A DNA stretch of 64,000 bases from Thalassospira profundimaris. Its GTDB lineage: Bacteria; Pseudomonadota; Alphaproteobacteria; Rhodospirillales; Thalassospiraceae. The notes beneath the pieces were generated by a model. It had not been told where the DNA came from and searched no databases. It saw only the letters and a list, made by a program, of their open reading frames with translations. The position numbers were made by a program, and so were the translations under genes. The stretch spans positions 1-64,000 of the forward strand of contig NZ_JPWI01000014.1 in NCBI RefSeq assembly GCF_003326795.1, written 5' to 3'. Shown piece after piece: positions 26,782-36,721 of the stretch; position 1 is the stretch's first letter, and each line of letters starts with the position of its first letter.

Positions 26782-27924
26782 TTAATCCTCGATAATTGGC
26801 ACGGGATCGATATCCCCGCCTTCCTGTCCGGCATGGAAATCACGTGCGAACGCGTCCATCCGGCCTTCGGCAATGGCTTCGCGCATGCCGCGCATCAAAT
26901 CCTGATAATAGGCAAGGTTGTGCCAGGTCAGCAGAACCGCACCCAGAATTTCACCCGCCTTGATCAGGTGATGCAGATAGGCACGCGAATATTTCGTACA
27001 AGCCGGGCAGTTGCACTGATCATCAAGCGGGCGATCATCATCACGATGACGACCGTTCTTAAGGTTCAGGGTACCGCGATGGGTAAAGGCCTGTGCATTA
27101 CGGCCCGAACGGGTCGGAAGAACACAGTCAAACTGATCAATCCCGCGCATCACCGCACCAACCAGATCAGACGGCTTGCCAACCCCCATCAGGTAGCGCG
27201 GCTTGTTGGCCGGTAACATATCGACACAGAAATCAAGCGTATCAAACATGATCTGCTGGCCTTCACCAACTGCAAGCCCGCCAACCGAATGGCCCGGAAG
27301 ATCAAGTTCGGCCAGCTTTTCAGAACTTTCACGGCGCAGGTTTTCAAAAACGCTGCCCTGCTGAATGCCATAAAGCGCATAGCCTTCGCGCTCGACAAAG
27401 GCGTCCTTTGACCGTTTGGCCCAGCGCATCGACATGCGCATGCTGTCAGCGGCCTGCTGTTCAGTTGCCGGGAACGGGGTGCATTCGTCAAAGGCCATGG
27501 TGATGGTCGAACCCAGAAGATGCTGGATTTCCATCGACCGTTCCGGCGTCAGGTTGAACTTGCGACCGTCGATATGGCTTTTGAAGGTCACGCCTTCTTC
27601 GGTGATCTTGCGAAGCTTGGCCAGCGACATGACCTGATACCCGCCGCTATCGGTCAGGATCGGCTTGTCCCAGTTCATGAATTTATGCAGGCCACCAAGA
27701 CGCGCAATGCGTTCCGCACCGGGACGCAGCATCAGGTGATAAGTATTGCCCAGAAGAATTTGCGCGCCCGTATCAGCGACATTTTCCGGCAGCATGCCCT
27801 TTACAGTGGCAGCAGTTCCAACCGGCATGAAAGTCGGCGTATCAATGACGCCGTGCGCGGTGTGGATGCGCCCCAGACGGGCCTTGCCATCCTGGGCAAG
27901 CAATTCGTAGCGAAATTCGGTCAT
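26782..27924 (-). CDS. tgt: tRNA-guanine transglycosylase
   Basis: Swaps guanine-34 for preQ1 in GUN-anticodon tRNAs. The 380-aa TIM-barrel enzyme shows the substrate-binding [11 protein letters not shown] near residue 92, [10 protein letters not shown] before it, and the active-site run GGLAVGEGQ. The zinc site is [17 protein letters not shown] near residue 310. It lies between queA (6-nt gap) and queF (4-nt gap), so the three are translated from one message. Confidence 0.96.
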   Translation of the reverse strand: MTEFRYELLAQDGKARLGRIHTAHGVIDTPTFMPVGTAATVKGMLPENVADTGAQILLGNTYHLMLRPGAERIARLGGLHKFMNWDKPILTDSGGYQVMSLAKLRKITEEGVTFKSHIDGRKFNLTPERSMEIQHLLGSTITMAFDECTPFPATEQQAADSMRMSMRWAKRSKDAFVEREGYALYGIQQGSVFENLRRESSEKLAELDLPGHSVGGLAVGEGQQIMFDTLDFCVDMLPANKPRYLMGVGKPSDLVGAVMRGIDQFDCVLPTRSGRNAQAFTHRGTLNLKNGRHRDDDRPLDDQCNCPACTKYSRAYLHHLIKAGEILGAVLLTWHNLAYYQDLMRGMREAIAEGRMDAFARDFHAGQEGGDIDPVPIIED

Positions 27925-27930
27925 GACAGA

Positions 27931-28983
27931 TTATGTCCGTGCATCAATTTTACTGGCGCATTCAAGCAGGCTGCAATCGCCATAAGAATAAAAACGGTAT
28001 TCGTTCTCGATCGCGTGGTTATAGGCCGCCTTCATCCGGTCAAACCCGGCAAAGGCCGAAACCAGCATAAACAGGGTCGAACGCGGCAAATGGAAGTTGG
28101 TCAAAAGCATATCCACCGCCCGGAACTTGTAACCCGGCGTGATAAAGATGTCGGTTTCCGCTTCGAACGGTTCAACCACGCCGTCTTCACGTGCCGCACT
28201 TTCAAGCAAACGAAGTGACGTTGTCCCGACCGCAACAACACGTCCACCATTGGCACGCGTCTCGTTGATCAGATCAGCAATTTCCTTGCTGATGGATCCC
28301 CATTCGGCATGCATCTTGTGGTCTTCTGTATCGTCAACCTTGACCGGAAGGAACGTCCCCGCCCCGACATGCAGCGTAATGGTGCGACGGTTAACCCCGC
28401 GCGCATCCAGATTTGCCAGAAGTTCCGGGGTAAAATGCAGCCCCGCCGTCGGGGCCGCCACCGCGCCGTCCTTTTGGGCAAAGATGGTCTGATAATCGGA
28501 TTTGTCCTGATCATCGCCACCGGTCTCGCGACGGATATAGGGTGGCAGCGGCATCACACCGTATTTCTCAAGGGCCGCGATCAGATCGGCTCCCGACCGG
28601 TTGAATTTCAGCGTAACCTCGCCGCCATCCTTCTTATCAAGAACCTCGGCCTCGAATTCGTCATTGACCTTGAAGGTTTCACCGATCCGAAGCTTTTTGG
28701 CAGGCTTTGCGAATGCAACCCAGGTTCCCAGACCTTCCTGCTTGTGCAGGGTCACTTCGACCTTGGCATCACCGCGTTTGCCAAACAAACGTGCCGGGAT
28801 AACGCGCGTGTCATTGGAAATCAGCAAATCGCCCGGACGCAGAATATCGGGCAGCTCGCGCACGATACGGTCATGCATGCCATCGGCAGACAGATCAAGC
28901 ATACGCGCAGCGTCACGCGGGTTTGCCGGATGTTCTGCAATGCGTTCGCGTGGCAATTCGAAATCGAACAGATCGACTTTCAT
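27931..28983 (-). CDS. queA: S-adenosylmethionine:tRNA ribosyltransferase-isomerase
   Basis: Adds the epoxycyclopentane ring from AdoMet to preQ1 in tRNA. The 350-aa protein contains [14 protein letters not shown] at the start, [31 protein letters not shown] and [12 protein letters not shown], and the C-terminal [19 protein letters not shown]. All are QueA hallmarks. The ATG at 28983 is preferred to a TTG ten codons upstream. First of the three tightly packed que genes; a YhhQ transporter gene precedes it. Confidence 0.96.
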   Translation of the reverse strand: MKVDLFDFELPRERIAEHPANPRDAARMLDLSADGMHDRIVRELPDILRPGDLLISNDTRVIPARLFGKRGDAKVEVTLHKQEGLGTWVAFAKPAKKLRIGETFKVNDEFEAEVLDKKDGGEVTLKFNRSGADLIAALEKYGVMPLPPYIRRETGGDDQDKSDYQTIFAQKDGAVAAPTAGLHFTPELLANLDARGVNRRTITLHVGAGTFLPVKVDDTEDHKMHAEWGSISKEIADLINETRANGGRVVAVGTTSLRLLESAAREDGVVEPFEAETDIFITPGYKFRAVDMLLTNFHLPRSTLFMLVSAFAGFDRMKAAYNHAIENEYRFYSYGDCSLLECASKIDART

Positions 28984-29019
28984 GGATCGGGGTAATTCCG
29001 GATTATGGGACAAACAGTT

Positions 29020-29044
29020 GAAGGGGCGTTTTATGCGCCCCTTC
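29020..29044 (-). promoter_or_regulatory. Hairpin between yhhQ-type gene and queA
   Basis: A 9-bp perfect stem (29020-29028 with 29036-29044) and a 7-nt loop. On the minus strand it is followed only by a weak T-rich run, so it may be a partial terminator within the que transcript. Confidence 0.55.
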
Positions 29045-29074
29045 GTTTAAAATCACAAGGTGTTGCGCGACATA

Positions 29075-29620
29075 TCAGCCCTGTGCCGGTTCCGCATTCA
29101 GGCGCGGTGTCACCACAGCCATCAACAGACGGAACGGCGCAAGACAGGTCAGCGCCATGATGACCTTGGCGGTAAAATCACCCAGCGCCCAGGTGTCCCA
29201 CGGAAGACCGGTACCGGCAAACGCGATCGAGAAGAACAAGGCGGTATCCACCGCCGAACCGATCCCCGATGACACCAGCGGTGCTTTCCACCAGGTTGCC
29301 TGACGCAGCTTGTCAAAGATCGTCACATCAAGCATCTGGGCAATCAGAAAGGCCGAACCCGACGCAATGGCAATGCGCGTGTCTGCAAAGATAAGCGACA
29401 ACACAACTGCCAGTGCAAAGCCCGCCAGCACGACAATGCGCGCAGCCCCCGCACCGCGTGCGCGGTTGGTCAGATCGGTCACAAGGAAGGCTACCGGATA
29501 GGTGAAGGCACCATAGGTCAGCCAATCCGCCAGAACACCCGGCAGCGGGTATTCAACAAGAATGTTCGACGCGACAACAGTCGCCGCCATGGCGAGAACA
29601 CCGAAAATGATCGCTTTCAT
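29075..29620 (-). CDS. Queuosine precursor transporter (VUT/YhhQ family)
   Basis: A 181-aa inner-membrane protein with about six hydrophobic spans. Family landmarks are visible: an ASNILVEYPLP start, YGAFTYPVAFLVTDLTNRARGAG, and later SGIGSAVDTALFFSIAF. YhhQ proteins import preQ0/preQ1, which fits its place directly before queA-tgt-queF. AAGGA lies 7 nt before the ATG at 29620, so the 11-codon upstream extension is dropped. Its presence suggests the cell salvages deazaguanine bases; none of queC/D/E was found in this window. Confidence 0.9.
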   Translation of the reverse strand: MKAIIFGVLAMAATVVASNILVEYPLPGVLADWLTYGAFTYPVAFLVTDLTNRARGAGAARIVVLAGFALAVVLSLIFADTRIAIASGSAFLIAQMLDVTIFDKLRQATWWKAPLVSSGIGSAVDTALFFSIAFAGTGLPWDTWALGDFTAKVIMALTCLAPFRLLMAVVTPRLNAEPAQG

Positions 29621-29749
29621 CGTCTTGTCCTTCAACAAGGTGAACCCACGCATAACAAATCTCGCGGCCCACCTTACTGGGCGACGATCAGGACCGGGTT
29701 CTTTTCAACTTTGGTTGCCGGGTGTTTACGCCCAAGCCCCAAGAGGGTC

Positions 29750-29785
29750 AAGGAAAAACGGCGATCAGGGAAACCCTGACCGCCG
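29750..29785 (-). terminator. Terminator of the phosphate permease gene
   Basis: A two-part stem: 29759-29763 pairs with 29781-29785, and TCAGGG pairs with CCCTGA around AAA. On the minus strand it is followed by TTTTTCCTT. Confidence 0.8.
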
Positions 29786-29852
29786 CTGCAGATCGCTGCA
29801 AGCGCCCCGGGGAAAGTGGGACGCCGTGCCGCGAAACTTTATTCTTTTGCGA

Positions 29853-31379
29853 TTACAGCATGATACCACGAATGGTGAAGAACAGCAGCGCGCCAAGGAA
29901 GGCACCAGCCGGAACCGTCACCACCCAGGCTGTCGCAATCGTCACCGCATAGCGGCGACGCACCAGAAGACGCTTGCGCATTTTCTGTTCTGCTTTTTCA
30001 GCTTCGTTCGGATCAATCTGGCGCAAGGCTTCAAGATGTTCGTCCGCCTGCAGGTCGTCGGGCTTGTCAACCAGCATTGGCGATGCGACCTGACGACGAC
30101 GATGCGACAGGCTTTCACGCAGGAAGCCGACACCAAACACCGCGCCAACCGCAATATGGGTCGAACTGACCGGAAGGCCGAGTGCCGAGGCCACAATCAC
30201 CGTCAGTGCTGCCGACAGAGCCACCGTATAGGCACGGATCGGATCAAGCTTGGTAATCTTTGATCCAACCGTCTTGATCAGTTTAGGACCAAACAGGATC
30301 AGACCAGCCGAAATACCAATTGCGCCGATAACCATAACCCAGATCGGAATGGGGGCCGAAGTCACGATCTGACCGCTATCGACACCCGACACAATGGCCG
30401 CCAGTGGACCGATTGCGTTCGCAACATCGTTCGAACCATGGGCAAAGGAAAGAAGGGCTGCCGAAACCACCAGCGGAATTCGGAACAGCGATGCGATTTC
30501 CTTGCGACGCCCTGTCATGGTTGCCGATGCACGATGAACCGCCTTGCGCACCGGAAGGACCGTAATGAAGAAGGCCGCAATACCGATTGCAATCACAACC
30601 GATGTATCTGCTTTCCAGAGTTTCTTGACCCCCTTCATCATCAGATACATCGAGAAGGCCGAGACCATAACACCAACCAGGATCGGCACCCATTTGCGGG
30701 CAGCAGCAACACGGTCTTCTGTATAGATGATACGGAATTTGATAAAGGCCAGGAAACCAGCGGCGATCAAACCGCCAAGTACCGGGGAAATCACCCAGCT
30801 GGCAGCAATCGTCCCCATGGTCGGCCAGTTCACAGCATCAATGCCGACGGCTGCCATCCCGGCCCCCATAACACCGCCGACGATGGAATGGGTGGTCGAT
30901 ACCGGCGCACCAAGCCAGGTCGCAAGGTTCAGCCAAAGTGCTGCGGCCAGAAGGGCGGCCATCATTGCCCAGACAAAGGTCTGCGCATCAGGCATCTGGT
31001 TTGGATCAATGATCCCGTTCTTGATCGTTCCAACGACATCGCCACCGGCGATGATCGCACCGGCGGCTTCGAACACAGCCGCAATCAAAAGGGCGCCAAC
31101 CATGGTTAGCGCCTTGGAACCGACCGCCGGACCAACATTGTTGGCAACGTCGTTGGCACCGATATTCAGCGCCATGTAACCGCCGATCACAGCAGCCGCG
31201 ATCAGGAAGCCACTTTGCGGCAAGCCACCCATGTGAAAGGCGACAAACGCACTACAGGCAATCAGGAAGACAATGGCAAGACCAAGCTTGGCGCTGATCG
31301 AGGCAGTGGCCCCCATCCCCGCATCCATGCGCTTTTGCCACTTGAGGTCCTTATCCAGAGCAGTTTTTTTTACCGACAT
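29853..31379 (-). CDS. pit: Low-affinity inorganic phosphate transporter (PiT family)
   Basis: A 508-aa inner-membrane permease that moves phosphate with a cation. The duplicated PiT signature is present in both halves: GANDVANNVGPAVGSKALT near residue 75 and HGSNDVANAIGPLAAIV near residue 320. Each half also has the inverted P-V-S-TH motif (GAPVSTTHSIVGGVMGAG and GLPVSSTHIAVGAVFGVG). The C-terminal part carries an Arg/Lys-rich loop before the last spans. No phoU-like (DUF47) gene is adjacent. The ATG at 31379 is chosen over a TTG two codons upstream. Confidence 0.92.
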   Translation of the reverse strand: MSVKKTALDKDLKWQKRMDAGMGATASISAKLGLAIVFLIACSAFVAFHMGGLPQSGFLIAAAVIGGYMALNIGANDVANNVGPAVGSKALTMVGALLIAAVFEAAGAIIAGGDVVGTIKNGIIDPNQMPDAQTFVWAMMAALLAAALWLNLATWLGAPVSTTHSIVGGVMGAGMAAVGIDAVNWPTMGTIAASWVISPVLGGLIAAGFLAFIKFRIIYTEDRVAAARKWVPILVGVMVSAFSMYLMMKGVKKLWKADTSVVIAIGIAAFFITVLPVRKAVHRASATMTGRRKEIASLFRIPLVVSAALLSFAHGSNDVANAIGPLAAIVSGVDSGQIVTSAPIPIWVMVIGAIGISAGLILFGPKLIKTVGSKITKLDPIRAYTVALSAALTVIVASALGLPVSSTHIAVGAVFGVGFLRESLSHRRRQVASPMLVDKPDDLQADEHLEALRQIDPNEAEKAEQKMRKRLLVRRRYAVTIATAWVVTVPAGAFLGALLFFTIRGIML

Positions 31380-31487
31380 AATCAACCGTTACCATCAAAG
31401 GGAATCGACGCGCGGATCATGTCGAAGCCGGACCCGTTTGTTAAGGTTTTTTTGCCGTTATATTACGATGACCTGTCAAGCATCTGA

Positions 31488-31524
31488 GGTTAAACGAAAA
31501 ACGGCCCCGCATGTCGGGGCCGTT
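31488..31524 (-). terminator. Terminator of the AsmA gene
   Basis: A 10-bp stem (31500-31509 with 31515-31524), 5-nt loop, and TTTTTCGTTT on the minus strand. Confidence 0.88.
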
Positions 31525-31550
31525 CTCGCTGACTTTAGCCCATCAGGGGA

Positions 31551-34500
31551 TTACCGACCAAACTGGTTCAAAAGACCTTTCAAGAGCCCTTTTGCCGCAT
31601 CTTCGGCCGATCCGCTGCCTGAACCCGAACCACCGCTGCTTGATCCGCTTCCACCAAGCGCCTTGTCGAGAATGTTATCAAGAACCTTCACCGCGATCTT
31701 GTCCATGCGACCGGTGATCACAGGATCATCGATCTTGCCTTTGGCATAGACGCTAAAGGGCGGCAGTTCTTCGATCTTTTTGGAGAAATCGAAATCAGCA
31801 GTGGTGTCCATCACCCATTTCGGCAGATCAAGTGTTGCATCGGCATCCGCCGTCCCGACCCGCGAAAGGGCTTCGACGCGGGTGGTCTTGGCAATACCGT
31901 TGGTGATGGCAATATCGCCTTCAAGCGACTGCAGAAGATCATTATTGCCGACCCCTTCAACCACCATGGCTTGTGGCCCCTGACGCAACAGAGCTTCAAT
32001 ATTCAGCTTCGGATCACTTGACCGCTTGCTTGCATTGCTAAACCGGACTTCGGTCAGGACCAGATTGGCCGTGCCATTCAGCGCAGAAACCAGACGACGT
32101 GAAGTATTGCCCGATGCCTTGACATCGAATTTAAGGTTCGCACCGCCAATGACAGTGTCATTGGCAACCTTGATCGGTGTCAGCTTTTCAATCCGCGCCT
32201 TGTCAAGGCCGCCCTTAAGGGCAAGTTGCGGAACATCACTATTACGGGCATCGAACGTCCCATTGATGCCAAGATCGCCATCACCCAGAAGCCCCTTAAG
32301 GTTCGAGATGGTCAAAAGCCCCTGCACAAGGTTTGCCTTAAGATCCGGCTTCACAAGGCTGTAGGCGTCAAAATCAAGCTGATCAAGGGCGATAGCGATA
32401 TCCGCATCAATCGACCGCAGGGCCGATACGTCAATAATCGTATCATCCCATGGTGTCCCGTCACGCGCATCGACATTGGTCACCTTCATGCCCGAGGGCA
32501 GATTAAAGGCAGCCTTGCGCGGCCCGCTACCCGCGCCGGGCATCAGGCTTGCGCGTTTTTCGGCAGGCAGGAACGGGTCAACCACAAGGCTTCCGCCCGA
32601 AAGTGCGACCGAAAGTTTCGGCTGTACCTGTGATGCGTCAAATGTGACCTTCCCCGCTGTTTCAAACGCTCCAACCACAAGCTTCAGACCATCAAGGACG
32701 ATATTCTGTGCATTGCCCTTGACCGCACTTGAAACGGCAAACCGCCCCAGATTGCCCGACGGTGTATATGTCGGCGCGACAAGATCAAGTGCGCGGTTCA
32801 GGCTTGACGCCTGAATGGCAAGTTTGCCGTCCAATCCGGGATTTTCACCCAGCATCTGCGAAACAACACCATCAAGGGCGACCTGCATCAACGGATTGGA
32901 GACATCAAGTTTAAGGGACGGCCCGGTAACCGGACCATTCAGACCAAGATTTGCCTGAATGCTTTTATAGCTGCTTGCCGGTGCCGGAAGCGTAATCCCG
33001 GTCAGCTTTGCAAAGGGCTCAAGCGTCTTGGCTGTTACCCGAACAGACAACCCCTCAAAGGCTGGAACATCTGCCGACCCGTTGAAGGTGCCCTTGGCAG
33101 ACGCGGCAAGCCCGGCTGCATCAGAGACAGCAAGATTGGTCAGGGTAATGTCTCGGCCCTTGATGCTGCCATCAATCATGATGCCGCGCACGGCAACACC
33201 TGATGAGATAACTTCGTCAGCAGCAAGACGGTAGTTTGCCGCCAAACCGTCAAGCGGCGCCAGGGCATCCCTGATGACCTTAACCATGTCTTCCTTGACC
33301 GCAGAAGACTGCGCAGCGCTATCAGTTGACGCACCGCCTGCTGTGGCACCACCTGAAGCAGTATCTGACGATGTTGTTGCAGCGTTATCATTTGCCGGTG
33401 CGCTTGGCATATATTGATCAAGATTGATGCGATCAAGCTTCAACCCGATGCCGAGTGCCGGAAGCCCTTCCCCGCTCAGATTGGCGACCACCGCACCACG
33501 AATGGCGGTATCATCAATCCGCAGATCAAGATCAGAAATATTAAGCTGATCAGGCGTTCCCTTGATCCCGCCTGTCAGGGAGAACCGGCGCAGTCGATCT
33601 GCGCGTATGCCATCGACATCAACACCAAGCCAGCGAATCACAGCCCGGATATTTTCAGATGCAACTTCATAGCTTAATGCCGCCGACAATTCCGGCTTCT
33701 GACCGGAAATGCTCCCAAAGACGGCCAGATCCGTGCCCCCCGGAAGACCGGCGGACACCTCGTTAAGCGTCACCTTGCTATCCGCAATCGCGGCATTGAT
33801 ACGCGCATTATGCACAGGCGTCTGGTTATAGATCAGGGTTTCGACTTCAAAGTCGATAGATGCCGTCAGGTCAGACGGAATGGCAGGCGCATTGGCTGCC
33901 TTGCCGTTATTTACCGAGCTTTGCGATGGAATGGACTGAGCTGCACCATTGGCACTCTTTGATCCATTCGTGCCTGTATCGGCCTTATCCGGGGAACCGG
34001 ATGCGGCAGCGGAACCGGATGAAGGTGCCGCCTTGCCGTCACCCATATCAGCCAGAACAAGAATGCTATCAAGATCAAGCTGATTGAACCGCAATGCGAC
34101 ATCCGCGCGCATGCTCGGTTCCTGATCAATCGCAATCGCACCCGATCCACGGGTTTCACCAAAGCGGATCGACAAATCATTCAGCGTGACGGATTTGGCA
34201 TTGGCGGCAATATGCCCGCCAAGGTTAAAGGGCTTGGCGGCGATATCGGGGATATCCGCACCATCACCTGCAACGCGTAGTGCTGCCTGACGGAGATCGT
34301 CGAAATTACCATCAATCTGGCCATCAAATCCCGGATTATCCGAGGACAGATCAACCCGACCACCAACCGTAATACCGCCATCTACCTTGTCGATGCCCAG
34401 TTTCAGGCTGACCGGGAAAGGTGCAACCTGACTGATCTGACCAACATTAAAGCCGAATGTCAGCGGGATACCGCGATAAAAAACATACCCTTCACCCTCA

Positions 34501-35150
34501 AGCGGACCATTCAGGCTGTCTGCCGATACACCAATGGTCAGGCCTTCGATGCGTTCTTCCGAACCCGGAGCACGATAGATGATGGTCGCGTTTTCGATCT
34601 CAAGTCGGTCGATCTTGATCGTGCTGGCGATATCGCTGCCTGCGGCATCGTCAGATCCGCTTGCCGGGTTATCGGCACCTGTCTGTGGTTGTACTGGCGT
34701 CTGAGAGCCACTTTCGGGCATCGTAATCGTACCTGCATCCGGCCCGGAACGAGCGGCTTGTGCCGGATCGAAGACCAGATTGTTGCTGCCATCTTCGAAT
34801 GTCTCGATCGCGATTACAGGGTCGATCAGGCTGACTTCCTTGATCTGAACATTGCCCGTCAGAAGCGGCATCAGGGCGACCGACACACGCACCTCTTCGA
34901 TTGACACCATGTCGGCGTCCTGGGCACCAGGCAAATTGCCAAGGCTGACCTGGCTTGCCGAAAGCGACGGCGACGGGATCAGCGACATGGACAGATCGCC
35001 CTCAAGAACAAGCTCCCGCCCCGTGGCATCGCGCACGGCTTGGCTGATCTGTGCCTTGTAGCCATTCCAGTCAATCAGGGAAGGAATGATCAGCAGTGCT
35101 GCGACAAGCACCACAACTAATGCACCGATTACGGCAAGGATCTTTTTCAA
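31551..35150 (-). CDS. AsmA family protein (large, inner-membrane anchored)
   Basis: A 1199-aa protein with one N-terminal membrane anchor (residues 4-25) then a very long periplasmic part. It begins IDWNGYKAQISQAVRDATGRELVLEGDLSMSLIPSPSLS, the typical AsmA opening. A C-terminal AsmA_2 segment (LVSALNGTANLVLTEV, about 1030-1190) ends the fold. Such proteins form long beta-grooves proposed to move phospholipids to the outer membrane. Low-complexity Ser/Gly/Asp/Ala stretches at about 135-170, 375-425 and 600-625, plus a Gly-Ser run near the C terminus, look like linkers. The start is TTG at 35150, with CGGAG 8 nt upstream and no alternative ATG nearby. Monocistronic. Confidence 0.88.
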   Translation of the reverse strand: MKKILAVIGALVVVLVAALLIIPSLIDWNGYKAQISQAVRDATGRELVLEGDLSMSLIPSPSLSASQVSLGNLPGAQDADMVSIEEVRVSVALMPLLTGNVQIKEVSLIDPVIAIETFEDGSNNLVFDPAQAARSGPDAGTITMPESGSQTPVQPQTGADNPASGSDDAAGSDIASTIKIDRLEIENATIIYRAPGSEERIEGLTIGVSADSLNGPLEGEGYVFYRGIPLTFGFNVGQISQVAPFPVSLKLGIDKVDGGITVGGRVDLSSDNPGFDGQIDGNFDDLRQAALRVAGDGADIPDIAAKPFNLGGHIAANAKSVTLNDLSIRFGETRGSGAIAIDQEPSMRADVALRFNQLDLDSILVLADMGDGKAAPSSGSAAASGSPDKADTGTNGSKSANGAAQSIPSQSSVNNGKAANAPAIPSDLTASIDFEVETLIYNQTPVHNARINAAIADSKVTLNEVSAGLPGGTDLAVFGSISGQKPELSAALSYEVASENIRAVIRWLGVDVDGIRADRLRRFSLTGGIKGTPDQLNISDLDLRIDDTAIRGAVVANLSGEGLPALGIGLKLDRINLDQYMPSAPANDNAATTSSDTASGGATAGGASTDSAAQSSAVKEDMVKVIRDALAPLDGLAANYRLAADEVISSGVAVRGIMIDGSIKGRDITLTNLAVSDAAGLAASAKGTFNGSADVPAFEGLSVRVTAKTLEPFAKLTGITLPAPASSYKSIQANLGLNGPVTGPSLKLDVSNPLMQVALDGVVSQMLGENPGLDGKLAIQASSLNRALDLVAPTYTPSGNLGRFAVSSAVKGNAQNIVLDGLKLVVGAFETAGKVTFDASQVQPKLSVALSGGSLVVDPFLPAEKRASLMPGAGSGPRKAAFNLPSGMKVTNVDARDGTPWDDTIIDVSALRSIDADIAIALDQLDFDAYSLVKPDLKANLVQGLLTISNLKGLLGDGDLGINGTFDARNSDVPQLALKGGLDKARIEKLTPIKVANDTVIGGANLKFDVKASGNTSRRLVSALNGTANLVLTEVRFSNASKRSSDPKLNIEALLRQGPQAMVVEGVGNNDLLQSLEGDIAITNGIAKTTRVEALSRVGTADADATLDLPKWVMDTTADFDFSKKIEELPPFSVYAKGKIDDPVITGRMDKIAVKVLDNILDKALGGSGSSSGGSGSGSGSAEDAAKGLLKGLLNQFGR

Positions 35151-35619
35151 CAGTCAGGCTCCGCTCGCTCACAAGGTCATTCTGCACGTCGCAGTGACCT
35201 TCAATGATTTGATTTTAAGTCCAAAAGCATAGGGCTCGTGACAGCTCTCGCAACAGAAAATGGCAACAGAATGTTGCATTCTTCACAGTTCGTCATTTGC
35301 ACCTGAATATAATGACTTGCCTGCCATCGAGGTGCGCCTTCGGTATCCCGTCTGTTTCATGTGAGAGGCCAAAGGTTCAGCATCAAGCGACAATTTAAAA
35401 TTTCGAGATTTTAATAAGTAAAAACAACTCCGTAATTAACGGAAAGAACAGCCCAATTCAGATTGATCCGTATGGGTTACTTCCGGATACGGCGGACAAA
35501 GCCAACAGGACGCTAGAAATCCCTGATTAAAATGATACATTTTACAAAACAACAAATTCAATCCTGACTTTCATTTCTGCCGAAAGTTTGGCGCGCTTCA
35601 AAGCGACAGGGAGGATAAA
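35151..35619. other. AT-rich divergent intergenic region
   Basis: About 470 bases between the AsmA gene and the DUF2189 gene. It is noticeably AT-rich around 35390-35450. A small palindrome (GCAACA-GAA-TGTTGC) lies at 35263-35277. No gene was seen; promoters for both flanking genes must be here but none stands out. Confidence 0.4.
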
Positions 35620-36456
35620 ATGGCCGAGACAATAATCGAAACCCCGGAAAACACGGTCGAACCAAGCCTGCATGGCATCACCATCCGCACCATCACAACA
35701 GACCAGTCCGGCTCCTGGTTGCAGGCCGGATGGCGCGACTTCAAACAAACACCGGCCATTGGCCTGACCTATGGTGCTTTTTGCGTTATTGCCGGATGGC
35801 TTGTTGTGCTGAGTATCTTTCAAACCGGCCAACCCTATCTGACATTGCCACTGGCCGCCGGGTTCATGCTGCTGGCCCCGCTGGTTGCGGTTGGCCTGTA
35901 TGAAACCAGCCGGCGGCTTGAGATGGGTGAAAATGTCACCATCTGGCACAGTCTGAACGGTTTCCGACGCAATCCCGGTCAGATCGGGGCCATCGGCGTT
36001 GTCCTGATGCTGTTCTTTCTGGCCTGGACGCGTATTGCGATGCTGCTTTTTGCATTGTTTTACAACGGCACGATGCCGTCACTTGATGTCCTGATCTGGG
36101 AAACATTCTTTTCACGTGATGCCATGACCTTCCTGATCACTGGCAGCATCCTTGGCGGGGCACTTGCATTTATTGTCTTTGCCATATCGGTTGTCTCGAT
36201 CCCGCTTCTGGTGGATCGCGACGTTGATGTGATCAGTGCCGTGATTATCAGTGTAAATGCGTTTCGCAAGAACTGGAAAGTTCTGGTCGGCTGGGCTGCT
36301 GTGATTGCCATTCTGGCGGCATGCGGCATGGTTGTCCTGATGTTCGGACTGGCCGTTATCATGCCACTTCTGGGCTATTCAAGCTGGCATGCCTATCGCG
36401 GAATCGTCGATACCAGCCAGTCTGACGTCCCCCGTTTGCGTCGTCAGGTACCCTGA
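35620..36456 (+). CDS. DUF2189 integral membrane protein
   Basis: A 278-aa inner-membrane protein of the DUF2189 family (COG5473). A soluble lead of about 45 residues is followed by about six hydrophobic spans. Family landmarks are AGWRDFKQTPAIGLTYG near residue 36, MLLAPLVAVGLYETSRRLE near residue 88, and a late GYSSWHAYRGIVD. Its function is unknown. AGGGAGGA precedes the ATG, and a strong terminator follows the stop, so it is monocistronic. Confidence 0.85.
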   Translation: MAETIIETPENTVEPSLHGITIRTITTDQSGSWLQAGWRDFKQTPAIGLTYGAFCVIAGWLVVLSIFQTGQPYLTLPLAAGFMLLAPLVAVGLYETSRRLEMGENVTIWHSLNGFRRNPGQIGAIGVVLMLFFLAWTRIAMLLFALFYNGTMPSLDVLIWETFFSRDAMTFLITGSILGGALAFIVFAISVVSIPLLVDRDVDVISAVIISVNAFRKNWKVLVGWAAVIAILAACGMVVLMFGLAVIMPLLGYSSWHAYRGIVDTSQSDVPRLRRQVP

Positions 36457-36482
36457 CCGCCAACCACAGCGATAAGGAACAC

Positions 36483-36511
36483 AAACGCCGCCCCGACCGG
36501 GCGGCGTTTTC
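36483..36511 (+). terminator. Terminator after the DUF2189 gene
   Basis: An 11-bp GC-rich stem (36483-36493 with 36499-36509) with a 5-nt loop and TTTT. Confidence 0.85.
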
Positions 36512-36721
36512 ATGTCCGCCGTTCGATCACATTCTGTCATTCGTGGTATTCCTGGAACAATCCGTGCGACGGAGTGTTTAGTCATCACCCGCTGTTGTGT
36601 GATGTCATGGAACCAAATAGAGTTCTGGAAATCCCGCCACAAATTGTCCAAATTCTGTCGTCAACAGTGAGCCTGCAAACCCTATTCCTGCAACCATCTG
36701 CGTTCATGAGATAAGTTAACC

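Noticed and set aside
29621..29852. preQ1 riboswitch before the YhhQ-type gene
   Set aside because: No match to the preQ1-I consensus could be found by eye; listed only as something to search for.
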